Below, piece after piece: positions 33,321-44,852 of a stretch of 64,000 bases of DNA. The notes under the pieces were generated by a model. That model was not told the DNA's origin and made no database searches. It saw only the letters and a list, made by a program, of their open reading frames with translations. Both the position numbers and the translations under genes were made by a program. This stretch comes from Tetradesmus obliquus (Eukaryota; Chlorophyta; Chlorophyceae; Sphaeropleales; Scenedesmaceae). Numbering within the stretch: the stretch's first letter is position 1; the number at the start of each line of letters is the position of its first letter. The stretch spans positions 7,547,001 to 7,611,000 of the forward strand of contig CP126194.1 of the NCBI GenBank assembly GCA_030272155.1. Direction: 5' to 3'.

Positions 33321-36300
33321 GCTCGTCTGTCCACTTCAACAGCAGCTGTGTCGCCGGCAGCGATGCTGCTGGGATGGCTGCCTGCCGCATGTGCCAGCGT
33401 AGTGGCTTCCATCACACCCTCAGCAGCTGCAGCAAAGGCCAGCAGCGGCGCATTGGCTTCGCTGCTGGGCAGCTGCTGCTGGCGGTGCCGGTGGTGCATG
33501 CTGCTGTGGTGGTGCAGGCGCAAACCGCTGTGGGACGGCCTCGGCCTGTGCTGCTGCTGCTGCTGCTGCTGCTGCTGGGTGTCAGCAGCCTGCAGGGGGT
33601 AGGATCCGGCTGCTGGCGCCGTGGAGGGCTGCTGCTGCTGCTGCCGCAGCAGCTGGCGCACCTTCCTGTGGCGCTGGTTGCGCAGCTTCACGTACTTGAT
33701 GCTGAGTGCCAGGCGCTGCTTGTGGATGGCTGCAATCTGCAGCGGCAGCGGCGGCGGCAGCAGCAGCGGCAGCGGCAAGTTCAGCGTGTTTGTTGACCAG
33801 TCATACCAACCTCTTCCTTGCAGACAAACCCGCAGCACTACCAGCCGCCCAAGCAAGACAGAGCACGTTTTTAGGCTGGTAGCAATGGACCCACCATGTA
33901 CACGCGCCGCCGCGGCCTTGATTCCGCACAACTCATGTGCATCACCCATCAACATCTAAGCCGCAGCAGCACCACCCCTGTCACCCCACACCTTCTGCCA
34001 CAGCCTGCTGCCTAGCCTCACCATGTGCTCCAGCTGCGCCTGCAGCTCCTGCCTGCCTGGCTGCCGCACCGCCTGGCCCACCAGGCCCGCCAGCCGCTGC
34101 AGCTCCCCCAGCACGCCGCTGATGTCAGCATGCACCAGCGCAGCAAACTGGTCAAACAGCAGCCAGCTGTGCCAGCCGGGGCACAGCTGCAGTTGACCGG
34201 AAGTTTGACCAGGAGTTTGACCAAGAGTTTGACCAGGCTGGTTGGCAGCGGTTGTGGCGGAGGTGATTGTGCTGTGTGTTTGTAAAGGCATTTGTGGCTG
34301 CTGCTGCTGCTGCTGCTGGCTGAGCTCCAGGGTGACCCGCAGTGCTGCCAGGGCGTCAGTCAGCTGCTGCACTGCGGCCAGCATGGCGCGCACCACCTGC
34401 AAGTGCACACAGCAGCAAATGTGGTGACATGGAAGCAGCACAACATGAGGCTGCAGATGACACACGTTTTACAAAATATACACATTAAGTACAAATGTAT
34501 GGTGGTGCTGTGCTGCTGGCCTTACCCAGCTGTGCTTCCGCGGCTTGGCTGCTGCAAACCAGGGCTTCATGCACACCATAGCTGCAGTATAGCACTGTAC
34601 TGCCAGTGTCTGCCAGCCCCCAAGATACACTCCATGCTCACGTGGCCAGCAGTACAACAACGCCCCTTCCCCGCCTCCCCAGCCCCAGCCAACTGCTTCA
34701 CACCCATGCAGCCTTAGGCGCCCTGCCCCACCCGCTCACGCACTCACCGCGGCCACCGCCAGGCTGCCACGCCCCACTCCCAAATAAATCCACACATATG
34801 AGGTTACACAGGTAACCACGCCCATTTGGGAAGCCGACTCACCGGGGCCACCGCCAGGCTGCCGCGCCGCCAGGCCAGCCACGTGTCACGCTGCACAGCA
34901 AACTCCAGCGGCACCAGCTGGCCCATCATGCGGCCCAGCAGCAGCCTGGGCGGCAGCTGCTGCAGCAGCTGCTGCTGCTCGCTGAGACCTGCAGCCTGCT
35001 GCTTGCCCTGCTGCTGCCGCTGCTGCTGGTGGTGATGCTGCGGGCTGCCCGTGTCTGGGCTCAAGATGTGGATCACAGCATCTTGTGCTGAATGTGGAGA
35101 TCCTGATCCTGACCCAGATCCAGATCCAGATCCAGATCCTGCTGTTGCTGCTGTGGCAGCTGACCCACCAGCACCAGCGTCACTGCTGGTACTGCTGAGA
35201 GGCGGCCTGTGGCGGTCTGCTGCTGCCACTGCTGCCACGCGTGCGTACTCTGCGCTGTACATGCCGCCTGCTGCAGCCACACCCAGCGCCAGCACCTCAG
35301 ACAGCTCCTCAAGCACCCACCTGCAGCAGGGAGAACAAAAGATGTACGTTTTCACATGCAGTGCTTCTGTGGCTGCTGCCTAAGTCTTGCGGGTGTGCAC
35401 CTTGCCTGAGGCCTTGTTGTGGGGCAAGCGAGGCCGCGACAAGCGAGACCCAATGGGCTGCCACAACCAGTTGACGCGTAACGGTGCCGATCTACGTGCC
35501 ACTGCACCAAGCCGGCAAGAGTCGCAGCTGGAACACACTGCACTGGTCATGCCTTGCAAGCTGCATGGCAGATTTGTGCTCGCCTAGCAAGCGCTGTGCA
35601 TACACGGGCTACATCACAACTGCTAGCCTCTTCCGCACCTATTTCTGTACCATGGCCACAGCAGCCTGTTGAGCATCATGGCAGCCAGGCAGCCGCCGCC
35701 AGTGGCCAGCATACGCCCCACAAAGTATGTCACACTGCCCACACCCCCGCAGCAGCCAGTATACTGGCACAGCACCATGCTGTTGAGTGTGATGACAAGC
35801 AGGGTGAGCATCAGCTTGTACTGGCCTGCTGTGAAGGGCGCTGTAACGAATGTTATAACGACTAAAATGACGGCGAGGAGGGCCGGCTGGTAGGCTGTTG
35901 CTGCGCTGAACATGAGGGCGTGGCCGATGCAGGCACCTGCAACTGTCATGCCGACGCGCATCAGCACCTGCAGCAGCACACAACAGAGCGGAAGCAGGGG
36001 GAGACATACATCAGACATCCTGCACACAAGTGCTGAGTTTGCCCACAAATCACCGCCCAAATTTGTTCATAACCAGCCCTTGTGCTGATTTGCGCCATCA
36101 TCGCACAAGGCCGCGCCTGCCACACCACCCAAAGCGGTGCCAACAGTTGAGCAGTTCCCTGCAAGCTGTGTTCAACCTTCCACGTTGCAGAGCACTTGTG
36201 CTTGCTGCTCTTGCTGCTGCTGCTGCTGCTGCTGCTGCCACAACAAACACAGCACTCAATGCTGCCGCCCCTCACCATCTCCGCGCTGGACTCCACGCGC

Positions 36301-38730
36301 TCCCGCATTGTGAAGACCAGCGCCATGAAGCCAAACATGGTCACGCTGGGGGACAGGCCCGGCAGCGACACCGCGATGACCACAGCCACTGCCAGCGCTG
36401 CGCTGCAGGCCAGCCACAGCTTGATGCCAGCCTGGAAGCGGCGCTTGGAGGACACAGCCCGCAGGGCTGCATGCATACACGATATGTTTTAGTCATAAGC
36501 AGGCACAGACAACAACATGAATGCCAGCCGCAGCAGCTGGTGTCAACAGAAGATGTGTGGCAAACATTAGATGTGATTGCGTAAGGCAAAAACCGACTTG
36601 CTGGTAGTGTGCCTGACCCCCCAGCTACCGCTGCTCACCCTGGCGCGACGTGAGCAGTGCAGGCAGCTCCTGTGTGAGAGCCCTGCCCAGGCGGGCAAAG
36701 ATGCCGCCACACAGCAGCACCTCCAGCAGAATTGTGCTGCTGCTGTGCGCCACTGCCCTGCTGCTGAAGGGGTGGGCGAGGCTGTGCCAGACGCTGAGCT
36801 GCCTCTTGCCTGGCTGCTGCTGCTGCTGGTGGTATGTGGCTGTTGCTGCTGCTGCTGCTGCTGCTGCTGGTGGTGGTGATGCTGAGATGTTGAGAGTCCG
36901 AATGTGCTGCTGCTGATATGCTGCCGTGCTGTCAGGCAGGCTGTGCACCACCACAGCAGACAGAGGCGGTCCCTGCATAGCTGCTGCTGTGGTTGCTGCT
37001 GCTGCTGCTGCTGTGGGGCTGCCAGGACTGCGGCTGGCTACAACACGCGGGTCGGCTGCGAGCTCAAATGCCGCAGCAGGTTGCGCAGCAGTATGAGCCA
37101 GCTCACCATTGCTGCCTGCTGCACCTGCTTCTCCAGCTGGGGCTGCTGCCCTCACTGCTGCAGCCAGCTCCTTTGCCTTCGCTGCACCTGCCTGCTTTGT
37201 TGCTCCTGCTGGGCTTGTAACTTCAGCAGCAGCAGCAGCGCCACTGCTGCTGCCGCCGTATAGCACAGCCTGCCCGGCCTCCTGCAGCTCCTGCCCTGCC
37301 TCAATCAGTGCCAGGCTGAGGCTCACAAAGAACATCAGGCTCACAATGGAGGCAGCTGGGTCAAGCTTAAAGGGCCGCCCAGGGCCTGCAGCAGCCAACT
37401 GCTCCCAGTACTGCTGGCTCTCAGTATGCAGCACCTGCAGCAGCTGCTGCTTGGATGCGGCCCAGCACACACCCAGCAGCACAGGAGGAGGTGACTCTAG
37501 TTTGGCTGATGTTGCGCGGCAGCAGCGGCAGGTGAGTAGCGCTGCAGCCGCTCGCGCCAGCCACATCAACGGCCCCTGCTGCAGGCGCTGCCACTGCTGC
37601 AGGCGCTGCTGCAGTGCGGTGGAGAGGCCTGCGCAGAGCGCTGCTGTTTGTGCGAAGACGCTGCCGCAGGTGCTGCGCAGGGCTGGGTATGCTGCCAGGC
37701 TGGCCAGGGAGGCTGTGTCTGGGCCTGGCTCAAGCATGCCCTCAAGGGCAGCGATGCTGCAGGCAGAGGAGAAGCAGCACGGCACATGCGGCACACAGGC
37801 ATGCACACGGTGAGCACGGGCACATGACACGGGACACTGGCCACCTGCTGTGGGCACTCCTGAGAGCAGGGTGTGTGATTGCTGCGGCTGTTGCCGCATG
37901 CAACAGCAGCGCTGTGCTCCCTCCCTGCCAGGGGGTCATGCCAGCAGCTTCAGTGGGCTACCGCAGCCTCAGACATAATGTCACTCGCAGATTGGGTTGC
38001 TTGCATAAGGCACCATGCTGAGAGCTGCATGCCATGCACGGCTTGTCAAGCAGCAAGCAGTCAGAGGAGCACGCACCGCTCCAGCAGCACCTGCAGCGCC
38101 GCCACCAGCCGCACCCAGCTCGCCACAGGCAGCGCCCCGCCAGCCCCACCAACACCCCGACCACCCCCTCCTTCTGCTCCCCCGCCTGCTGGCCCTGCTG
38201 GCCCTATCAGCCACGGCTGCCAGGCAGGCCCTGTGGTCAGCATCCGCAGCCAGCCCGCCTGCTCAACAATCACTGCTTCGCGCAGCAGCCTTGCCTCGCC
38301 CAGCAGCGGCCGGATGGCGTCCACGCCACGCCCCAGGCGCATGAACAGGTGGCGGCCTGCATCCTGGCGTGCAGATGCCTGCTGCTGCTGCAGTTTGGAA
38401 GACGCGGAGTGCTGCTGCTTGTGCTTGTGAGGGGTGCTTGAGGAGTGCTGCTGTGGTTGGCTGTGGGATGCGGAGTGCTGCGGGTGATGGTGGTGGGTGA
38501 GGGATGGCAGGTGAATGCGCTGCAGCAGGTGCGGCTTGTGCTGGTCCCACCAGGTGCCAGCATCAGCTGCCTCCAGATCTTCATGATCATCGTCATCATC
38601 ATCTGCTGCTGCCTCTGACGCAGCTGCCTCATTTTCACCAGGCACGGTCGCTGCTGCTGCTATGGCGGCTGCAGTTGCAGCGGCGTCAGGCCCTGATGCA
38701 GCTGGCCCATCCTGGCCATCCTGCTGCCGC

Positions 38731-38769
<39 letters not shown>

Positions 38770-40935
38770 AGCTGCATGTTTTGGAGCTCGCGCTGCTGCT
38801 GCTGCTGCTGTGAGGTGTGGCTGCTGCTGCTTGCTGCTGCCACCACGAAGCTGGTCAGGCCCCAGTGCCCAGGCTGGCTCAGCGCCACCAGCCGCGACAG
38901 CTCCCCTGAGGCACCACCACCAGCAGCCTCAGCCTCCTCCTCAAGCAGGCTGGGCTGCTGCTGCAGCTGGATGGGCGGCTGCTGCTGCTGCTGCAGCTGG
39001 CTGGATGGGGCCGTGGGCAGCCCAGCAACCTGGCCCTGCTGCTGCTGCTGGTCTATGCTGGCGGCATCGGCAGTTGTGGTGATTGCTGGTGCAAGGGCTG
39101 CGCTGTTGCTGTTGAGTGCTGTATTGTCAGCATGTTCTGCTGCTTGACCTGCTCCTGAAAATGCGCTGCGTGCTGTCATGCTCCCCGCAGCGCTGGTGCC
39201 CCTGGCTGATGTGACAGACATCCCTCGCTGCTGCTGCTGCCATTGCGCGTGCTGCTCCAAGCTGCTGGTCGCACCCGGCAGTGGACCGCCCTGCTGCTGC
39301 GGCCGCAGCAGGATGGACACACACAGCGTCCCCGTCTGCCCTGTCTTCCGTAACGCTGTTATAACGGCTTGCATGGCTGCTTCGGTTGCCAGGCTGGGCA
39401 GCACCAGCAGGCCTGCCAGGAAGCTTGCTGCTGCTGCCCCAACAAAGCTGAGCAGCATGTGGGCCAGGAAGTAGCGCCACAGGAAGGCCGTGGTGGGTGC
39501 CCACAGCGACAGCACCACTGACATGCCAAAGGTCATCAGCAGGTTGATGGCCTGCGGGGATAGCACGTACACGCAGCAGCAGGACTGGGGAGAAGGGAGA
39601 AACATAAGGGAAGCATGCGCACGTAGAAGAGGACAAGCCTTGAAATGCAGGTCTACCCGTGAATGGTAGTACCAGGCGGAGCAGACGCAGCTGCTTCAAG
39701 CCATGCTAAGCGCTGCGTTGAGCACTCAACTGCAGGTTGCTGTTTCTGAATGTCTGGCTGTCTGCAGGCGGTCTATGTGTGAATGTTCAAACTAGTTACA
39801 CATGGACGGCGCCCGACTGGCCACTGCTGCCGCTGCTGATGCCCTCAATGCAGCAGCGCACCCACCTGCAGCGTCACCCGGAAGGGCTGGTTGCTGACCC
39901 TCGCGCAGGCGATGAGGCCAAAGCCCACACTCGCCAGCGCAGCAGTGAAGGCCAGGTGGCCCGCTCGTGATGGGATCTGCAGGGAGATGGTGACCTGCAG
40001 GGCAAGCAGCACCACAGGAGAGAAGCAGTGCAGGCCGCCACAAGCATGTTGCATGTTGCAAGATGCAAGTTGAAGTCACCACCAAACAGGCTGTTTGTTT
40101 ACTACAGGTTGTTGGTTGTTGGGGAAACGTTGTTTGTGTAATACAACACCATCTGTGCATTACGCGCTGGCACAGAGCACATGCAGCTGTACACCTGCCA
40201 GTGCTGCTGCAGCCATGCTACGCCCGTCTCACCAGGATGCCTGCTGCTGCCACACCCGCCCACACCGAGCACAACATGCCGACTAATGACATGTGCATGT
40301 CTGCCAGTGCTGCTACAGCCTTGCTGATTCCCCCAAACACACCCAGCCCCACCACCACTCCCATCTCACCAGGATGCCTGCTGCTGCCACGCCCGCCCAC
40401 ACGGAGCCCAGCATGCCGGCTGATGACAGCAGCAGCGTGCCCACGTGGTGGTTGGGCACCAGCAGCAGGTGCAGCACCGCCACAAACACACCCGCCAGGC
40501 AGGCCAGGGTGAAGGTGATGGGCCTGCAGGAAGGCAGTGTTGAGTTGCATTTATGTGTGTACAACAAGTGAGCTTCAGCTGTACTGTGACGTGTGCATAT
40601 GGCAGGAGGTGGAAATGCCAGCGTTCAAAAGTGGCAGAGAAGGATGTTGAAGGTATCTTCTAGCGTCTGCTAGCCTAGGCGTCACCTTAGCACAAACTGC
40701 ATCGATTGCACTGCTGTACAGCAGCAATACAGGTGCTGATCAGGCTGCAGGCCTGAGGAGTGGCTCCTGACGCTGATGCTTATCGTTGAAAACCTCACCG
40801 CACAAATACTAGCAGGAAACATAGTGCTTGACCCACAACCAGCTGCAGGGTTGTCTGCATGTGGTGAGCTGCAAAGTGGCGCAGCAGGGCTTGCAGCTTA
40901 CTGCTGCTGCTGCTAGCCTTGGCGAATCCCATCAT
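33098..40935 (-). CDS. FUSC / aromatic-acid-exporter-like integral membrane protein, about 1,674 residues
   Basis: Ten exons in phase: 40799-40935, 40370-40523, 39866-39994, 38077-39551, 36639-37756, 36276-36466, 35639-35967, 34843-35320, 34022-34396 and 33098-33736. Exon 1 (MMGFAKASSSSSKLQ, then LQLVVGQALCFLLVFV) is short but fits the phase and hydrophobicity. Two membrane bundles are visible: exons 1-4 (for example FTLACLAGVFVAVLHLLLV, MTFGMSVVLSLWAP, LLSFVGAAAASFLAGLLVL) and exons 5-7 (LWLACSAALAVAVVIAVSL, VTMFGFMALVFTMRERVE, LLAVILVVITFVTAPF). This duplicated layout is typical of FUSC/YccS/ArAE-type exporters. Long Gln-, Ala- and Gly/Ser-rich insertions (poly-Q in exons 4, 8, 9 and 10) make it unusually large. 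Substrate unknown; organic or aromatic acids are the family precedent. Introns 2 and 8 contain copies of exon ends. Confidence 0.8.
34741..34776 (-). repeat. Copy of exon 8 tail plus donor inside intron 8 of the FUSC gene
   Basis: GCCACCGCCAGGCTGCC, the end of exon 8 (minus) at about 34847-34863, recurs at about 34751, with the donor complement CACTCACCG kept beside it. Confidence 0.9.
40226..40292 (-). repeat. Copy of exon 2 tail plus donor inside intron 2 of the FUSC gene
   Basis: About 65 bases around the exon 2 donor (40363-40428, containing TCTCACCAGGATGCCTGCTG) recur about 136 bases further into the intron with roughly 85 percent identity by eye. Confidence 0.92.
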
Positions 40936-41674
40936 GCTGCGCGTTCAACGTACGCCTCTAGTATACCAACATGCTGGTAACTACAGCAAAGCCGTTTGCA
41001 GCGTACGCCAGCCTCGACAATGCAGCGGATCAGGTGGAGTCACGGCTCCTTGCAAGGGCGTGCAGTGCGACGCAGCAAACGTCCATCTCAGTAATTCGTG
41101 GGGCAGACCTGACAATGAAACTTCCCAAAAAGTGATGTTTTTGCTTGCTGTCAGAGCTCTTATCGAAAGCGCCGCGATCCGGGGGTTGAGGCCGAGGCAC
41201 CCAACTGATGACCAATGTAACGTGAAGTCATAACCTTGCTGTCCATTACGGTGAGCGCTTCAGTAATTATTATCAGCTACCTCGCAATAGATGTTCAGTC
41301 TCGTTCAAAGACCGCTGCACCTGCCACTGGTCAATGTAAAGGCTGCAGTACAGTACAGGTGTGTCATCACATCAACACGTGAGCATAGCAACCACAATGA
41401 CCACCAATCGGTTTAGGAGCCAATTATCGACGCTGCTGAACTTTACCTTCCTATACACATGGCGCAAGGCAGTGCATGCTGAACCGTCAGCAAACCAGCA
41501 TGGCTGCACCACAGGAAACACAGCTGACAAAGCATAGCCACCCACACGTGCATCCTGTGACCTGCTGATCATGCAGCACTGAAAGCCAGCAAGCAGACAA
41601 ACAACTGGAGCAGGTGACGCGCGATACCTGAGATGCAGCCGAAAAACACACAAACACAGTTGCTGAGACAGACC
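40936..41674. other. Intergenic; no gene seen
   Basis: The 5' flank of the FUSC gene and 3' flank of the intact LRR gene. No motif or open frame with support. Confidence 0.5.
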
Positions 41675-43555
41675 TTATCCTACGGGCTGCCGCCCCTGCT
41701 GGCCCCGCACAGCTGCCCAGAACTGCTCCATATCCTGCTCTGGGGTGTAGCTCTGCTCGGACTCCTCAAACTCATCTTGTGGATTTCCTCTGTTCACGTC
41801 CAGCTTCTGCAGGCGCGTCAGCGTCGTCAGCGTCATCAAGCCCTGCTGCGTCATCCTGCACAGCTCGTAAGCATTGCCCAAACTCAGCTCTGTCAGCTGA
41901 GTCAGCTTGGCAATGGCAACCAGACACGTCATTGGGTCCAAGTGGTTGAAAGACAGGTCCAGGTGACGCAACTGTGTCAAGCTGCGAGCCAGCGCAGCTG
42001 CTTCCACATCGGCCACCGCTGAGTGATGCCCGCTCAGGATGAGCTTCGTCAGCCCTGTGAGCGCTGTCAGAGCAGCTGCATCGCCTGCCTTCAGCCACGG
42101 CTCCTCAGCGTCCCAGCTGCTAGAGAGGTCCAACTCCTGCAAGCGCGCCAAGCCCGCCAGCGCCGCGCAAGCTGACACCGTGTGGTAATCGTGCATCTCC
42201 ACCAGCTCGCCGTCCTCCCACTGCTGCTCCCGCACCTCAGACGCTGCCAGCTGCAGCTTGGTCAGGCAGGTGGCGCCTGACAGGCCGGCCAGCAGCGCCC
42301 CCATTTGCTCCGGGCTGAAGCAGTCAAAGGTGCTGCCTATTTCCAGCTCAACCAGCTGCGGCAGCAGCGGCCAGGCTGCTGCAGTGGCTGCTGGGTCAGC
42401 GTCCGGGCTGCACCTCACCACTAGGTGCTGCAGCGCAGGCAGCTGCGCCAGGCGCGCCAGCGGCTGCGGCTCTTCACAACTGACAACCGCAGTGAGCCGC
42501 TGCAGCTGCTGCAGCTCCAGCACTGCCGCGAGGCCGCTGGCAGAGCCTGCCAAGCAGTCCAGCTGCAGCTGCGTCAGATGCGGCGGCAACACTGAGCCTT
42601 CGGGCAGGTCTTGCCAGCATGTCATCTCGCGCATGCTCACAAGGGCTGCCATGTCCAGGGTCAGCACTGGCTGTACATTGGCAGTCCAACAATGGATGTT
42701 CAGACGCCGCAGCGGCAGCGGCTGCGCCAGCAGCTGCTGCAATGGCTGCTGGCAGTCGCTCCAGTTGCCGTGAAATGTGAGTGATGTCAGCTGCTGTAGC
42801 TGCGCCAACCCCAGCACGCAGCTGCCAGCAACAGCCCGGTGCCTGTTGAGGTTGTACAGCCTCAGCTGCTGCAAGCTGCTTAGCTGTGCAAGGGCTGCTG
42901 CCAAGGCGGCGCCGTCCGGGGCTCTGCTGCGCATCAACTCCACATCCAGGCATGTCAGGCTGTGGCTGGGCAGTGCAGCAAGGATGCCTGGCGTCACCAG
43001 ACAGTTGCTGCTGAAGCTGCCTACGCGCAAGCCAGCCTGGTGCCGCTGTTGCTGAGATGATGTAGCTACAGCTGCGGCCGCATGGTCAGCTGTGGCTGCT
43101 GCTGGTGCACCTGCAGGCTGTGACGCTGGCGTCTGCAGTGCGCGCTGCAGCAGCTGCTGCGCTGCTGCAAGGTGCTGCTGCCACGGCAGTCCATGCACTG
43201 TTTGTTGCAGTGCACCACATGAGGCAGTGATGCTCTTCACAAGCGGTGCATGCTTTGCCAGCCACTGCGTGAAGCTGCGAAGCTGCAGCAGGGGCGATGC
43301 TGGATCGAGGTTGACCACTGTGTGGCATGCCCTGCACTGCTGCACTGCCTCCCTCCAAGCCTTGCATGCACGCGCTGCTGTACACAGCACGCGTGGGTCT
43401 GTGCTGGCTGCTGGGTGCTCTAGCGCAATGGACAGTGCAAGCATGCTGCAGTCTGCACCAGCTGCCTGGGGCCGCACACAGCAGGCAGCAGCGCAAGGAG
43501 TGAGGATGAAGTGTATCAGCATGTTCACATGTCTGGGCAGCTCATTAAATCCCAT
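41675..43555 (-). CDS. LRR protein with F-box-like N terminus (intact copy)
   Basis: A single uninterrupted frame of 626 residues from ATG 43555. The F-box-like block is LSIALEHPAASTDPRVLCTA, then ACKAWREAVQQC (residues about 40-80), then WLAKHAPLVKSITA, an Ala/Gln linker, and about 18 LRRs (LTSLTFHGNW, LRRLNIHCW, LTKLQLAAS, LQELDLSSSW, LRHLDLSFNHLD, LTELSLGNAY). The C-terminal tail (QDMEQFWAAVRGQQ) is conserved in paralogues. A CCCCAG directly before the conserved block could be an intron acceptor, so the first 30 residues are less certain. It is the only fully open complete copy in the window and the best reference for the broken ones. No substrate or partner can be inferred. Confidence 0.85.
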   Translation of the reverse strand: MGFNELPRHVNMLIHFILTPCAAACCVRPQAAGADCSMLALSIALEHPAASTDPRVLCTAARACKAWREAVQQCRACHTVVNLDPASPLLQLRSFTQWLAKHAPLVKSITASCGALQQTVHGLPWQQHLAAAQQLLQRALQTPASQPAGAPAAATADHAAAAVATSSQQQRHQAGLRVGSFSSNCLVTPGILAALPSHSLTCLDVELMRSRAPDGAALAAALAQLSSLQQLRLYNLNRHRAVAGSCVLGLAQLQQLTSLTFHGNWSDCQQPLQQLLAQPLPLRRLNIHCWTANVQPVLTLDMAALVSMREMTCWQDLPEGSVLPPHLTQLQLDCLAGSASGLAAVLELQQLQRLTAVVSCEEPQPLARLAQLPALQHLVVRCSPDADPAATAAAWPLLPQLVELEIGSTFDCFSPEQMGALLAGLSGATCLTKLQLAASEVREQQWEDGELVEMHDYHTVSACAALAGLARLQELDLSSSWDAEEPWLKAGDAAALTALTGLTKLILSGHHSAVADVEAAALARSLTQLRHLDLSFNHLDPMTCLVAIAKLTQLTELSLGNAYELCRMTQQGLMTLTTLTRLQKLDVNRGNPQDEFEESEQSYTPEQDMEQFWAAVRGQQGRQPVG

Positions 43556-44852
43556 GTCGCTGTTATTTGCTGGTTATTAATATTAGACGTGCCACTGTCA
43601 GGCCAGGCAAGCCTATGCGAACTGGTGCCAGTGCAGCAGCAGCAAAACATTTCGGCATCACGATGGTAAGCGAGAGGCGACCTCACCTGCCAGCAACGCA
43701 GCTGTACAGAGTGTGTCATCACCGCTGGTTAGCCCTGAGTTGGCCTGGTTTCGATGTTTTCTGCTCGTGGATGGAGATTTACGAAGGCACGCTCAGGTGC
43801 ATCAGCATCAGCTGTGGTCCGAGCTCTCGAGCACTCTTTTGCTCGATCAATAGCGTTGTATTCGTCGGTGCCCATATGCCAGTGAGGGGATGCTCGTCAA
43901 ATAACCTTTCACTGCTTGTGTCACCCGTTTCACCCCGTGCGTGTGTCACCAAACACCGTGTACGATCCGGCTAAACAAAAGCCGTAGTGTGCCTTCACTC
44001 CATAGGTTCATTACCAATTCAAGCATGAAACATAAAATTGACACGCGTCCCTGGCCCACGCAGAAGTGACTACCAAGCACTTGTTGTTGATGCTACCTTG
44101 ATGGTAGGTCAAGTCGGGTACAGCTGGGCTTGCATTGCAGAGCTGTGCTAGCAGGCTGGCTCATTGAGACAACTGGACACTTCAACAGCCACTCTCAGCC
44201 ACGCAGCGCAGCGCGTCGTCAAGCTGCACCAGAGTGCATACGTGGTGGGCAGCCTGATGCGGCATCATGCTGCAATCATGATGATCTCAGATCAGCGAGC
44301 CCGTGCAGAAGCTAGAAAAACGCCTCGCAGCAAGCAAAGCTTTGATTCGGATTGAAAATTGCGCAGCTGTGCAATCACCTCAGTTCCTTGTAACCCGGAG
44401 CTGCTCTGAAAACAGTCTTTCCAGACCAGGCCATACCGGGTTCCTGCTGACTCACTCCACAACTTGTACATCTTGATTAGCGGCATGGCAGCCACATCAA
44501 ACATCCAATCCTGAGTCAGCGCTTGAACCTCCACCACAGTCACAACACTACAGCAGCACTACAAGTGGAGATGTCTTCGGGAGGACCGCAAGAAAAAACA
44601 TGCACCTTTTTTGCCATACAGCACTCAATGCACAGGGTGCAAACTTGACACAATGCTGACACAATGCAGGATGCCTGCATTCCAGATAAGCGCGGTGTCA
44701 TGGGCTTACCCGGCTGCGCGTACTGCACATTGCGCTGACTGCACGAGTCATCCACCACTGCTAGCATGCAGCATGCCAAGACGGAAATCGGTACCATGCA
44801 CATCAAGCTGACGCTACAAATGCACAGCCCACAGCCATCCCCTGATGCCACC
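43556..44852. other. Intergenic between LRR copies
   Basis: The part next to 43555 contains TGTCAGGCCAGGCAAGCCTA, similar to TGTCAGGCCAAGCAAAGCTTA upstream of the 48.6-kb copy, so the LRR genes share 5' flanks by descent. Short frames (43567-43974 plus, 44292-44543 minus) are unsupported. Confidence 0.45.

Noticed and set aside
33156..33602. Plus-strand Cys-rich open frame
   Set aside because: Antisense of the poly-Gln last exon of the FUSC gene (CTG read as TGC).
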